A stretch of 64,000 nt of DNA from Metarhizium brunneum (lineage: Eukaryota > Ascomycota > Sordariomycetes > Hypocreales > Clavicipitaceae), in the NCBI RefSeq assembly GCF_013426205.1, contig NC_089423.1:248001-312000 (forward strand). Reading direction: 5' to 3'. Shown piece by piece: positions 21,573 through 31,292 of the stretch (within the stretch, counting starts at the first letter, position 1; the number at the start of each line of letters is the position of its first letter). The notes below the pieces were generated by a model. That model had not been told where the DNA came from, made no database searches, and was given only the letters and a program-made list of their open reading frames with translations. The translations under genes were made by a program, and so were the position numbers.

Positions 21573-21818
21573 TCAAATCTCCCTCTTTTTGTCCCTATCG
21601 TTTGTCATCCATAAGCCCTCGCCCAAGGGTTCTGTCACGAGTTTTGAGATCGTCCTCCTGGATTTCCCTTGCTTTTCTCCTCTCTCTTTCCCAGCCCAAT
21701 TCGTGGCACCTTGTGCCGCGAGTTTGGGACAATGCTTGTGCTCCAAAAGGTAGGACATGATTTGGGCGGTGAGCTTTCCGATCTTTTTGAAGCTAATGAG
21801 TGGATTGACGGCAATCAT
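21573..21818 (-). pseudogene. C-terminal fragment of a BCS1-like AAA ATPase
   Basis: The frame reads AQIMSYLLEHK, then ATNWAG, and near the end EGLWMTNDRDKK. These match, in order, AQIMSYLLKHK, ASNWFG and DGFWMKSGNKEK of the intact AAA gene at 22863-24449. Everything upstream (BCS1 N-domain, AAA core) is missing. It is in the same orientation about 1.3 kb downstream of the intact gene, so it is likely the remnant of a tandem duplicate. Confidence 0.65.
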
Positions 21819-21878
21819 GACTATCTGTCGATGGCATAAACAATAAATACATATATCCGCGCGGTGTTGGCGGCAGTC

Positions 21879-22816
21879 TTACGCTTCGGGCGCATCTACC
21901 GGGCGACCTGCTTCTTGCCCTAGGCCTTCAATCTCCATTGAATGAACATTTGAGACTACCTTCACCCAACCAGTTTCATCAGCGTTGTTACAGCTGCTCG
22001 GGTTTAGATATATGGCGAGACCGGTGCCCTGCGACCCATCAGCAGCATCGGGCATACGCCATTCCAGGCTCATTCCTGGAAATATATCCCCAGGAACAAT
22101 CTTTTGTACGCCTTTAATTGCGCTGCTGATATTGAGCTCTCTATTCTTGTCAGAATCCCCAACGAGATGTTCATTCCGGCGGGTTGTGGGTGCTGTCAAG
22201 AGTTCAAATAAAAGGGTTGACTCGTTGATCTGTCCAGGAGCATCCTCAACTGCATCAAACGGATGAGATCCAAATAGAAGATCCGGAGTGCCCAGATCGA
22301 GAGACGGTAGAGCAGAAGAATTATCATGAAGAGTGGTGGGACGCATCGCTATGATATCGGTCTGAACCTTGTTGGTCGCCATTGACCCAGTGCTGGGGCT
22401 GGTAGTCTGTTCAATAGAGGTTGTGACGATGATAGCCTTCTCTAACTCCCCGACTGGGTGGAAAGCTCTGTTGCCGTGCTGTGGCTGAGTCTCTAGCCAA
22501 CGATCTCCAATGTCAGGTGTAGAGGCCTTGTCATAAGATTGCTTCTCCTTCCTCCAGCCCTGGATGCCTAAATCGCGACGGTCATCTGCAGTCATCTTAC
22601 GATCGCCATGATCCAAGGGGAACTCTGTGTCAGTGTCCCAAACTCGAGCATTATGATCGCAGCCGGTCTTGCTGCAATGATCTTGGACAACTAGATCCGG
22701 CTCGTTCCCAGCACCAGCATCAGGCGAGGCGGAAGTTCTACGGACAACGGACTCACCGACGGCACTCAAGGGAGGCGTGGACGCACAAAGCGATGGAGGC
22801 GGAGAGTCGCTGCATC
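21879..22816 (-). CDS. Hypothetical protein, or displaced 3' exon of the AAA gene
   Basis: A long open minus frame, free of stops from a possible acceptor at 22817 (AACCAG) to the stop at 21879. The first in-frame ATG is only at about 22595. The protein is hydrophilic, rich in S/T/D, without recognised domain. The neighbouring AAA gene has a GTAAGG donor just before its stop (exon end 22867), and splicing to 22816 is structurally attractive, but the join is out of frame by one base. So it is either a separate gene, or a C-terminal extension broken by a one-base change. I cannot decide which. Confidence 0.4.
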
Positions 22817-22862
22817 CTGGTTAGCTGCAAAGTATGGATGATCGTCTGTTATGGAGAAGGCC

Positions 22863-24449
22863 TTACGGTATAAGGAGCTTTAAATCGGGAAACTTCTTAG
22901 TCCTCTTTAGTCGGTTCTCAGCGGGTTTCTCCTTGTTGCCACTTTTCATCCAAAAGCCGTCGTCCGAATGTTGAGGAGACTCTATAGAGTCTTTACACTT
23001 TCCTTCTCCATCCTTGACTTGTTTCTCTCTTGGTGCAACTCCGAACCAATTACTGGCTTCCTTCAACGCGTCTTCAGCCGAGTTCTTATGCTTCAAGAGA
23101 TATGACATAATCTGCGCCGTGCTGAATTTGAGCTCTGGGACTTTCTTGGCAAAGTCTCCTGCAAGCCTTCTCAGTTCCAAAATTACCTCGTCGTCAATGG
23201 CGTCATGTCGTTTATCGGGCTTGAACACGAAGCTGAACAGGTCTTTCGTCACATCTGAATCTGCCAATGGAATTTCAAGCTTCATGTCAATACGGCCCGG
23301 TCTTATGAGCGCTTCGTCCAAATTTTTAATATGATTCGTAGTCATGATCAACACCCGCCCTTCTTGAGATGCAACACCATCCAAGGTGTTTAAGAGTCCT
23401 GACAGCGAGAGTGCCTTTTTTGCCTTCTTGTCCGAACCCTGTCGATCGGTCCCAATAGCATCAATATCCTCCAGCAAGACAACACATCTCTCAGGAAGGC
23501 TATTGAAAAGCTCCTCCAGCGTCCGGTCATCCACGCTTGGGGCATTAACGATGTATATGTCGAGATTAAATTCCCCGGCCACCGCCGAGCCGAGGCTTGA
23601 CTTTCCAGTGCCAGGCGGACCATGAAGCAGGTACCCCCTCCGATATGGAATGCTGCGCTGAATATACCAATGACGAGTCTCTTGGTTTAGAAAATTCTTC
23701 AAGTCGTCCACTAATTCTTGTTTAAGCGAGCTGCTGATAATGACAGTGTCAAGCGGCCGTTTTTCCTTTGTTGATATTCTCTTCCAGTAGTCGCCAGAGT
23801 TTTTAAAAATTGTTATCTTGCCTCCAATTTGCTCCAAATATTCGTGTCGACATTCTCCAATGAACTCTTTAAGAACTTGCACCGATCTACCTGGGCAACT
23901 GATGGTGATGACCTCCTCTTTGTGCAACCCCCTGTCGACAGTTTGCATTTCGAATGCAAGGGTTTGGCACTTAAATGGAAAAGAAAACGACCCGATCCAT
24001 GGAGAAAAGGAAATCGGCTTTTTATCGCCTGCCTCAACGCCCCCTCTGGACTTTCCACCTACCCGAGCAATAATCGATCTTGCTGCATTGTCAACTTCAC
24101 GAGACGAGACCCAGGCCATAAGCATGTCAAACGACTCGTCTGTAGCTTTGACATGGAGCGTTACAGCTAAGTGAGGTCAGAGGATTGCTTTGCTGTTGCA
24201 CCTGTAGACAAATTACTTACTGAAATAATGGTTGATCAATGATTGCAGCTTGTCATAATATGTTTTCAAAAACGCCACAAGTCCAAAGACGCACATCAGA
24301 GAGGCATAGCTGTTCAGTCCCCAAGAAAGGAATTGAGAAAACCATAGTAAAGGAAAGTCGGGTCTGAGGATGTCCATCAGACGGAGTGACTCGGATGAGC
24401 TCTGCACTTTCCGTGTCCAGGGAAAGCTTCTGTTCGCAAAATTCGACAT
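22863..24449 (-). CDS. BCS1-like AAA ATPase with N-terminal membrane segment
   Basis: Exon 24449-24221 and exon 24166-22863 flank a 54-nt intron (GTAAGT to TTAG) and give 510 aa. Residues about 45-75 (SWGLNSYASLMCVFGLVAFL) form a membrane segment, followed by a BCS1_N-type region crossing the splice site. The AAA core has Walker A GPPGTGKSS, Walker B VVLLEDIDAIG, sensor MTTNH and the arginine finger region ALIRPGRIDMKLEIPLA. It ends in the usual AQIMSYLLKHK, ASNWFG and DGFW motifs. Bcs1 itself translocates the Rieske protein in the mitochondrial inner membrane. Fungi carry many divergent paralogues of unknown role, and this looks like one of those. Its promoter and first ~36 codons are duplicated at 38474-38856 in front of a different gene. 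Confidence 0.85.
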
Positions 24450-24707
24450 TGTGATAATTCTCAACGTTTAGTGATTTCAAGGAAGATTAATTATTTGTGT
24501 GAGAGTAAACTCTTTTCTTGAGTTGAGCACCCACTCGAGAGGAACTGAGCTGACCTTTTATAGATACTAGATATCTTACCTGTCTTCTGAGACAACAACG
24601 CTTTACTACTTTCTGCTACCATCGGGAGAACTGAGGACTTTGGTTTAATTTCCGGCTCAGCAATGTGTAGAGCAGCCAACAGCTCTTCTGCAAGCCATAT
24701 CACCATG
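24329..24707 (-). repeat. Promoter plus first-exon duplication, copy A
   Basis: About 380 bp covering the first ~36 codons, leader and TATA box (24555-24562, TATAAAAG on the minus strand) of the BCS1-like gene. It is similar throughout to 38474-38856 in the same orientation, and similarity ends abruptly at both edges. Confidence 0.85.
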
Positions 24708-24841
24708 GAGGTTACATCCACGCATAAAGGATCTGGCACACGTTGATCAGGAACACAGAGCCAAAAGCTCGGGTAGTAGTCCTTTGAGACCCGAAAGTGT
24801 ATGAATGACGGCTTGCAGGGACAGCTGCATCTGCACACCAA
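24565..24841 (-). other. Coding-like fragment upstream of the AAA gene
   Basis: A minus frame reads VSKDYYPSFWLCVPDQRVPD and then VIWLAEELLAALHIAEPEIK before a good donor (GACAG|GTAAGA). It looks like an exon of an unrelated gene. The downstream half is preserved inside the duplicated block, and the retrotransposon sits 23 bp upstream of this frame. Beyond the element, near 31480, a Cys-rich minus frame might be the missing upstream part, but no clean splice was found. Product unknown. Confidence 0.3.
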
Positions 24842-24869
24842 AACGGGACATGTGTTGGCTTGCCGATAC

Positions 24870-25018
24870 TATCACGGGGCGAATCTAAGGTGCTAGTAAT
24901 AACGTAGTTGTGCCTTAAGGAGGAGGGAAGAGGAAGCTATCTAGACTACAGCTTTATGGTGCGCTAATGATCTATGCTCACGTGAGTGTCTTAGACAAGT
25001 CGTGATGGTGCTGTGACA
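24870..25018 (-). repeat. 3' LTR
   Basis: 149 bp, identical as read to 31293-31441. A purine tract precedes it on the element strand. Confidence 0.95.
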
Positions 25019-25033
25019 GTATCCCCCCTCTAA
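25019..25033 (-). other. Polypurine tract
   Basis: On the minus strand a TTTAGAGGGGGGATAC-type purine run directly abuts the 3' LTR, where plus-strand DNA synthesis would be primed. Confidence 0.7.
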
Positions 25034-25081
25034 ACACCATTCGTCCTCGAATGGTTCTAAACCAAAGCGACAGAAACAAAG

Positions 25082-28000
25082 CTACCGAAAATGGACCCCA
25101 ATCTGCTTCACCAGTTGTGTCGCTGCGAAGGATACTCCTTTCACCGTTGGAAGTGGTACTCGTCGTAGGCGGAGACTTCGTCTTGGTTGAGCTGGGGGTT
25201 TCTTCACCCAGGTAGCGGGGCCGGGCTTGTCAGGGTGCTCGCGGTGGAATTCTAGGAGTGTGTCGTCCTGTCCCTTCAGATCTGATGCTGGTTGCCAGCT
25301 TGGGGCATGATATTTCCACTTGACGAGGTACTGTAAACCGTCCTTATTACGGCAGTCAAGGATCGAATCAAATAACCATTTCTCTACCACCTCTTCCGTT
25401 TCGTCGTCCCGCTCGAGGATGCGGCCGCGGATGTTCCGGGACTCATTTTCATTAATCTCACTCTGGCCAGGGAGCCCTATGCGGTTCCCGTCTTCGTCTG
25501 TAGAGACTGGTCGCAACAGTGAGTTGTGGAACACGGGAAATATGCGGATGCGGTCGGGGAGTTCGAGGCGACATGCGCGTGGATACACACTAAGGATCTC
25601 ATAAGGACCCGTCCACTTATCATCCCCTTTCTTCATTGGTCGGTTGGTCTTAAGGTATTTGGTACTCAACCATACCTCTTGACCGACATGGTATATAGGG
25701 GACTCCGTGCGGGACTCATTGGCATTACGCTCATATCTGTCAATGGACTGCTGGGCTAGGGCGCGGAGCTGGTCGAGGATCCGTTCGAAACGCTCGGCAA
25801 CAGTGTTAGCCTTATAAAACCCTCTCCTCTGTGCCATGGAGAGGTTCGGCGGGCATGGATCTGCGGGTTCTATGCCAAGGCGCGGATGAAAGCCATAGTT
25901 TGCGAAGAACGGCGAGACGCCAGTTGTGTCTGACGTGGCATTATTCGCGGCAAACTCAGCCAGCGGAAGCCAGTCCACCCAATCGTTTTGGTGGAAGCTC
26001 ATAAACGCGCGGAGGTACTGCTCTACCCCTGAGTTCATGCGCTCTGTCTGACCGTCCGTCTCGGGGTGGTAGGCCGAAGAATGCTTCAGGGAAATACCAA
26101 GTCGTCTGGATAGCTGTCTCCAGAATTCGGATACAAACTGAGGGCCACGGTCGGAGACAATGTTGTCTGGGGCTCCGTGTAGCGCATAAACTCTGCTCAC
26201 GAACGCGTCGGCAAGCTCATCAACGTTAAGGGTTCGCGTGGCCACAAAGTGACGCATCTTAGTCAGACGGCACACAATTACCAGGATATGTTTATAAATG
26301 GACTGAAAGCGCTTGCAGTCGGGCAGGGGCGTGATATAATCAACGGAGATATCCGACCAGGCACGAAACGGGACGGGAAGCGGTTGTAAGAATCCAGGCG
26401 GGGCAGAACGAGATGTCTTCGTGCGCACACAGAGGTCGCATCCTTTTACGAAGATCTCGACATCTTTTGACATTCGTGGCCACCAATACGTCCGCGTGAT
26501 TAAGTCGAGTGTTTTGACACGGCCAGGATGCCCTCCTGGTCCCGATGAGTGCGTTCTGTAAATGATTTGGATCTTGGCTTCGTCGGTGGGGGGTAGAAAC
26601 AGGCGGTCCCGGTAGTAAATCCGGTTACCCCGGACTTTGCAGTCCTGCATGGCTATTCGTATCTCTCTGCGAACCGATTTAGGCCAACATTTGACGTTGG
26701 GGTCTCGTAGTGCTGTCAGCATAGTCTGGGCGAGGTCAGAGTTGTTGTATGCCTGGTCAATAATGTCGTCAATAGGTCTCTCCAGATCCGGGGTAAGGGT
26801 GGTCACGGGCGCCGCTGCCATGGGAGTCGTGTCATCAATGTCGCCGAGTAAGTCTGCGAGAGCGGACGGGTCGAACCTGTTCCGGGGTAGCAGGGTCTTC
26901 CTTCGCTGTTTCAGGCGATCGTCCTCAACGTCAGATTTGGACGGCACATCCTGGGATCGTCGGCTAAGAGCGTCTGGTCGAACGGCTTTGGACCCTGGGC
27001 GGTAGATGATGCGAAAGTTGAACTGGGAGAGGAACTCGGACCAGCGAACCTGACGCTGATTCAGAACCTTGGTTGTTGTGAAGTACTCGAGGTTCTTATG
27101 GTCTGTCATGATCTCGAACTCCGACGCGTTCCCTTGGAGCTCCGGTCGCCATTCTTCTAGGGCTTTGATGATAGCGAGTAGTTCCTTATCATAGATCTCG
27201 TAATTGCATTCGGCTGCGGAGTGCTTAGAAGAGAAGTACGCAACAGGTCGTAGACTGCCATCGTCGTCATACTGAGACAGTACTCCACCAGAGGCCCAAT
27301 CGGAAGCATCTGTTTCCAGGACAGTTTTACGGTTGTAGTCAAAGAAGGCAAGGGCAGGACCTGTGGTGAACGCGGTCTTTAGTTGCATGAAGGCGTGCTG
27401 CTGCCGTTCGGTCCAGCACCAGGCTGACTCTTTCCGTAGGAGATCGTTCAGAGGCCGGCAGATTGAGGAGAAATCCCGGATGAAGCGGCGGTAGAAGTTT
27501 GCGAATCCGAGGAAGCGTTGGAGTTCGCGCACGTTGGCGGGCTTTTCCCACCCAGTAACCGTCGCCACTTTGTCTGGGTCCATCTGGATTCCATCACTAG
27601 CTATGATGAGTCCAAGGTACTTGGTTTTTGTTGTTTCAAACTCGCATTTGTTAATATCGATTTGCAAGCCCGCTTCTATCAGGCGGTCTATAACTTCGCG
27701 GACGTGTTGGCGGTGTTCTTTGCGCGTTTGTGAATAGACTAAAACATCGTCGAGATAGGCCGTACAGGTCTTATCGAGCAGGTCGTACAGAGTATGGTTG
27801 ATATAGTGTTGGAACGAAGCGGGGGCGTTACAGAGACCGAAGGGCATGACCAATGATTCGAAAAGGCCAAAGCGTGTGATGAATGCGGTTTTCCACTCGT
27901 GCCCCTCGGCAATGCGTAGCTTGTTGAAGGCAGCGATAACATCCAGCTTTGTATAGTACTTGGCGTGGCAGAGAGCGTCTAAGGTTTCGCGGATCAGTGG

Positions 28001-29659
28001 CAGCGGGTATCTGTTCTTGATTGTGACCGAGTTGAGTCCGCGGTAGTCCTGACAGATACGTACACCACCACCAGGTTTCGCGGCCAGGAGAAGGGGCGCT
28101 GCACATCGGGCGCGCGACTCACGGATGAATCCCTTAGATAGGTTATCATCAAGCCACTTCCGAACAACAAGGAGCTCTCTAGGGGATAACGGGCGGTTCT
28201 TCTGATATGGGGGCTCCCTGCCAGGGGTAAGTTCGATTCTATGATCCCAACCGCGTCGTGGAGGTAATTCATTCGCTAGATGGGGCAGGAACCCAGTTAT
28301 TTTATCTTGAAGCCACTCAGGAAGCCTTGCTTTAATGTCTTCGTGGGAGAGGTCCGGTTTCCCTTTCAAGAACTTGTCGACGTCGGCGTCCGTCACGCGT
28401 CGCAGGTGTTCCTGACTGTAGCAGTCATCAAGGAAATCGTGGAACGCACTAGGGAATAGTTGGGAGATGGCTGCGTGGTCGCCGCGTTTTTCGAGGATAT
28501 TGTGGAACACGCTCTCTGGCAAGTCGGGGAGTTTTAGTAAGGGGGTTTCCGTCTGGATGGCGTCTAGTTCAGGCCATGTAATCTTCATACACTGGGTCGC
28601 GCCGCCTTTGCAGAACTGGAGAAAGTTGGTGGCGGCTGACATCTTGATATCAGACAGATCAGGCCGGTCATATGGATCAGGCGGACACGCCCCATTCGGC
28701 GTGGGTGGAATTGGCACACTGAGCTGCGGCATTGGCGGAGCATGATGTTCCTGGTGTACTGGGCGCCGTCTGCCTGCCTTCAGGGTGACAGGTGCTGGCT
28801 TTAACTGTGGCCTGTCGGGGATCATCCGGGCCCGGGTCTCAGGCTCCAGCGGAAAACGGGGGCGGTTCGGTCGAAAAGTGCGGTAGTGATCTTGGCCGGG
28901 AGTGAGGGTCTGAGGGATATCTAGTTCCACACTTCCCTCGGGGTGAGGCTCTTCGTCGTCGCTGTCTTCAATAGAAGGCGGCCGGTAGGAAGAAGAGGTT
29001 CGTATAGAATCACCACTCCCGTAACCTTCATCTTCAGTGTCCTCGATGTAGGCCTGGTCCCGCTGGCGGGGGGGCTGGGACTCGGTAGGTGGCGCAATAT
29101 CGTGCGGCCTGGGCCTGGGACTGGGTACTGTCGGTGCGAAACATGGTGTAGAACAGCAGCGAGTAAGGCAATACTGTGACTGGAAAAGTAGAGTCATTCT
29201 CGCCCAGTCGATTGTGGGGTTGTGACGTTGGAGCCAGGGGAGTCCAAAAATAAGCGGAGTGTCTGGGGATAGCGTGGTAATAAAGAAGACGCAGGGTTCG
29301 ATGTGGTTCCCCATACTCACGGGAAGAATGACGTAGTGGGTAATATGGTCAGCGACCTTCCCATCGGCGAGGATCAGGGTGCGTGGCTTTGGCAGCTTCT
29401 CGGTTTGGATCTTATTAGCGCGAATAAAGCCGCGGTCGGCGAATGCCCGCGCGGAGCATCCACTATCGACTAAGCTATTCACTTGTACGGGTTGTTGGTG
29501 CGCAGGGAACAGTGTCGCTTGAATGAGTAGCGATTTGCTATTTATGGATCTGAGGACAAGAGGTTCATTGCCACAAATAACTTTGCGGATCCACAATGGT
29601 AATAAGCTTGTAGGTGTTCCTGAAGACCTCCGGGCGCGACGGTGCCCGGAGGTTAGACG
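25082..29659 (-). CDS. pol: Pol polyprotein of the chromovirus (expressed by -1 frameshift)
   Basis: Measured from 29596, the frame spans 1504 residues. The aspartic protease has DSG at about 44-46, reverse transcriptase has YLDDVLVYS near 613, and RNase H begins with ETDASDWASGG. The integrase has a zinc-binding H2C2 region (HSSGPGGHPG to CDLCVRT, from about 1019) and a catalytic core with SDRGPQFVSEFW near 1147. A C-terminal chromodomain (FDSILDCRNKDGLQYLVKWK, about 1404-1460) would target insertion to methylated histones. The frame has no ATG at its start. It is open back to the slippery site, so it is made as a Gag-Pol fusion, and I set its start at the first shifted codon. No stop or frameshift interrupts it. 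Confidence 0.95.
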   Translation of the reverse strand, partial: RLTSGHRRARRSSGTPTSLLPLWIRKVICGNEPLVLRSINSKSLLIQATLFPAHQQPVQVNSLVDSGCSARAFADRGFIRANKIQTEKLPKPRTLILADGKVADHITHYVILPVSMGNHIEPCVFFITTLSPDTPLIFGLPWLQRHNPTIDWARMTLLFQSQYCLTRCCSTPCFAPTVPSPRPRPHDIAPPTESQPPRQRDQAYIEDTEDEGYGSGDSIRTSSSYRPPSIEDSDDEEPHPEGSVELDIPQTLTPGQDHYRTFRPNRPRFPLEPETRARMIPDRPQLKPAPVTLKAGRRRPVHQEHHAPPMPQLSVPIPPTPNGACPPDPYDRPDLSDIKMSAATNFLQFCKGGATQCMKITWPELDAIQTETPLLKLPDLPESVFHNILEKRGDHAAISQLFPSAFHDFLDDCYSQEHLRRVTDADVDKFLKGKPDLSHEDIKARLPEWLQDKITGFLPHLANELPPRRGWDHRIELTPGREPPYQKNRPLSPRELLVVRKWLDDNLSKGFIRESRARCAAPLLLAAKPGGGVRICQDYRGLNSVTIKNRYPLPLIRETLDALCHAKYYTKLDVIAAFNKLRIAEGHEWKTAFITRFGLFESLVMPFGLCNAPASFQHYINHTLYDLLDKTCTAYLDDVLVYSQTRKEHRQHVREVIDRLIEAGLQIDINKCEFETTKTKYLGLIIASDGIQMDPDKVATVTGWEKPANVRELQRFLGFANFYRRFIRDFSSICRPLNDLLRKESAWCWTERQQHAFMQLKTAFTTGPALAFFDYNRKTVLETDASDWASGGVLSQYDDDGSLRPVAYFSSKHSAAECNYEIYDKELLAIIKALEEWRPELQGNASEFEIMTDHKNLEYFTTTKVLNQRQVRWSEFLSQFNFRIIYRPGSKAVRPDALSRRSQDVPSKSDVEDDRLKQRRKTLLPRNRFDPSALADLLGDIDDTTPMAAAPVTTLTPDLERPIDDIIDQAYNNSDLAQTMLTALRDPNVKCWPKSVRREIRIAMQDCKVRGNRIYYRDRLFLPPTDEAKIQIIYRTHSSGPGGHPGRVKTLDLITRTYWWPRMSKDVEIFVKGCDLCVRTKTSRSAPPGFLQPLPVPFRAWSDISVDYITPLPDCKRFQSIYKHILVIVCRLTKMRHFVATRTLNVDELADAFVSRVYALHGAPDNIVSDRGPQFVSEFWRQLSRRLGISLKHSSAYHPETDGQTERMNSGVEQYLRAFMSFHQNDWVDWLPLAEFAANNATSDTTGVSPFFANYGFHPRLGIEPADPCPPNLSMAQRRGFYKANTVAERFERILDQLRALAQQSIDRYERNANESRTESPIYHVGQEVWLSTKYLKTNRPMKKGDDKWTGPYEILSVYPRACRLELPDRIRIFPVFHNSLLRPVSTDEDGNRIGLPGQSEINENESRNIRGRILERDDETEEVVEKWLFDSILDCRNKDGLQYLVKWKYHAPSWQPASDLKGQDDTLLEFHREHPDKPGPATWVKKPPAQPRRSLRLRRVPLPTVKGVSFAATQLVKQIGVHFR

Positions 29660-29665
29660 TTTCCC
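29627..29665 (-). promoter_or_regulatory. Programmed -1 ribosomal frameshift signal, gag-pol
   Basis: On the minus strand the last gag codons contain G GGA AAC in the gag reading phase (29665-29659), a canonical X XXY YYZ slippery heptamer. Six bases later, directly after the gag stop TAA, comes a perfect 9-bp hairpin (CCTCCGGGC / GCCCGGAGG, 8-nt loop, 29652-29627). The pol frame is exactly the -1 frame and has no stop from the heptamer onward. Confidence 0.88.
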
Positions 29666-31095
29666 TGGGATCTATCTGTGTCTGGGGTTGATCTAGCGTC
29701 GGTTAAGCTGCTGGTGTCAGACTCGATAAAGCCTTGATCCATGGAGTGAAGGCGGTTGAAGGTAGGACTAAGGTAAGGGGGTTGCACGTAGTGTTGCTGG
29801 GTCGGTGGGAAGCCTTGGAGTTGTCGGTACTGGGGCTGGGGTTGGGGTTGGTATGTTGCGTTCGGGACCTGGGGCGAGGGACGAGGGGAGTAGTAGCTGC
29901 CACGGCCGTGGCCACGACCACGAGCGGCATCACTGCGTGGCGTGTTATTCTGAAGGCTGTACTTGGCATCGTTGTCCTTTTTCTCCTGACAGTCGCGGAT
30001 CCTGTGGGTTCCGCCACAGTAGTAACAGAGGCCCCTTTCCTGGCGCTCGCGTCGGCGAGCTTCGGAGGTCGAGGACGCACTAAGTTGCATGAGCTCGCCC
30101 GCGTCGGCGATTGGCGCGGCTGGGGCCGGCGGGTTGTTTGGACGGGGGTTGTCGGAGGCACTGCGAGGGCCAGGTTCACGTCGGCTACGCATCCTCCTGA
30201 TGTGTTTACTCTGCTCAAGGTCGTTGTAGACGTCCTGGCACAGCTTTCTCCATCCAGGCCAGTCGTCATTCCCAGGTTTGCCGCTACGGTGCATGACCTC
30301 GTCGATGACCTCGTTGGATACCTTGAGTTGGAGGGCTTCAACCTTCTGCTTATCAGTCTTGCCAGCGAGGGTTGCAAGCTTATTGAACTCGGCGATAAAA
30401 TTCTCAAAGGGCTTATTTGTCATGAAATAGTTGTCGAAGTTGCGGCTGGCAGTGCGATCGAGGTCGATGGTTTCGTATTGGCTGTTAAGGAACTCAATGA
30501 GGTCGTCGGCGGTCTTCCATTCCCATAGTCCTGTTTCGTCGGGGTTCATTGTAATCACATCTAGGCTCTGGCGGACAAGCGTGTAGGCGCTGCCATCAAG
30601 CATACTGCCAATGTATTGCAAACGACGGAACTCAGTGTTGTAGATGGTCTTATCCACGGCTAAGTTGCGCATAGCTTTGGAGCGCCAGCCGACATACTCC
30701 TCTTGTCGCTTCTCGATATCTTTCTCGGTGGCATTAAACGTGGGATGGTCTCGGGTCTGGCGATGGGGAAGCTGGCCGGTGGTATGCTTAGGAGCGCCGA
30801 CTCGGTCGATCACCTTGTCGAGTGTAGCAACCTCCTTCTTCAAGTCGCGATTCTCGTCACGGAGGGTCTGAACTTCCTCATGGAGAGCGCTAGCTTTGGC
30901 GTGGAGGGATAACTGGATGTGCTCGCAGTACTCCTGTACCTGTCTGGCGTAGTATGCATCTTTGTCGGCTTCAAAAACCGGGGAGAGATCGTGGGTAGTG
31001 TCGGCGCAGGTGACAATGGTATAGACATGGGGGAAAGCCGTAATGCCTTCTAAAATACTGGCCTTCCAGGCGGGAGTGTCGATTTCCGGTGCCAT
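29653..31095 (-). CDS. gag: Gag protein of the chromovirus
   Basis: 480 aa from the ATG at 31095; the frame is open further upstream but has no ATG there. Gag forms the virus-like particle and packages element RNA. Residues about 75-150 carry heptad-like sequence (LHEEVQTLRDENRDLKKEVA) and look like a coiled coil. A retrotransposon-gag helical region follows (WEWKTADDLIEFLNSQY, NFIAEFNKLATLAG). The C-terminal third has a zinc knuckle CYYCGGTHRIRDC, spaced C-x2-C-x3-H-x4-C, one residue shorter than the usual C-x2-C-x4-H-x4-C. A Gly/Arg/Pro/Gln-rich tail ends the protein. Confidence 0.93.
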   Translation of the reverse strand: MAPEIDTPAWKASILEGITAFPHVYTIVTCADTTHDLSPVFEADKDAYYARQVQEYCEHIQLSLHAKASALHEEVQTLRDENRDLKKEVATLDKVIDRVGAPKHTTGQLPHRQTRDHPTFNATEKDIEKRQEEYVGWRSKAMRNLAVDKTIYNTEFRRLQYIGSMLDGSAYTLVRQSLDVITMNPDETGLWEWKTADDLIEFLNSQYETIDLDRTASRNFDNYFMTNKPFENFIAEFNKLATLAGKTDKQKVEALQLKVSNEVIDEVMHRSGKPGNDDWPGWRKLCQDVYNDLEQSKHIRRMRSRREPGPRSASDNPRPNNPPAPAAPIADAGELMQLSASSTSEARRRERQERGLCYYCGGTHRIRDCQEKKDNDAKYSLQNNTPRSDAARGRGHGRGSYYSPRPSPQVPNATYQPQPQPQYRQLQGFPPTQQHYVQPPYLSPTFNRLHSMDQGFIESDTSSLTDARSTPDTDRSQGNV

Positions 31096-31259
31096 TGTAG
31101 GTGTCTTCGTGGGTATCTTCAATCGCGACGTGTCAATCGCGCTGTGGGTGTCTTCGTGGATGGTCTCAATCGCGACGCGTCTGTCGCGGGACTTCGTGGA
31201 TCTAAGGTCGCCCCTGTCAGGCGTGGTGGCTGGGCCGCATTGAAGATGGAAACAAAATA

Positions 31260-31275
31260 GACGGCGGCGCAACCA
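31260..31275 (-). other. Candidate primer-binding site
   Basis: TGGTTGCGCCGCCGTC on the element strand begins with TGG, as expected for pairing with a tRNA 3' CCA end. It lies 17 nt inside the 5' LTR, somewhat farther than usual. The matching tRNA was not identified, so this is tentative. Confidence 0.35.
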
Positions 31276-31292
31276 AAAAGGAAGGCACAAAC

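Noticed and set aside
29734..30528. 264-codon plus-strand ORF antisense to gag
   Set aside because: It mirrors the composition of the gag frame and has no domain; gag itself is clearly coding.
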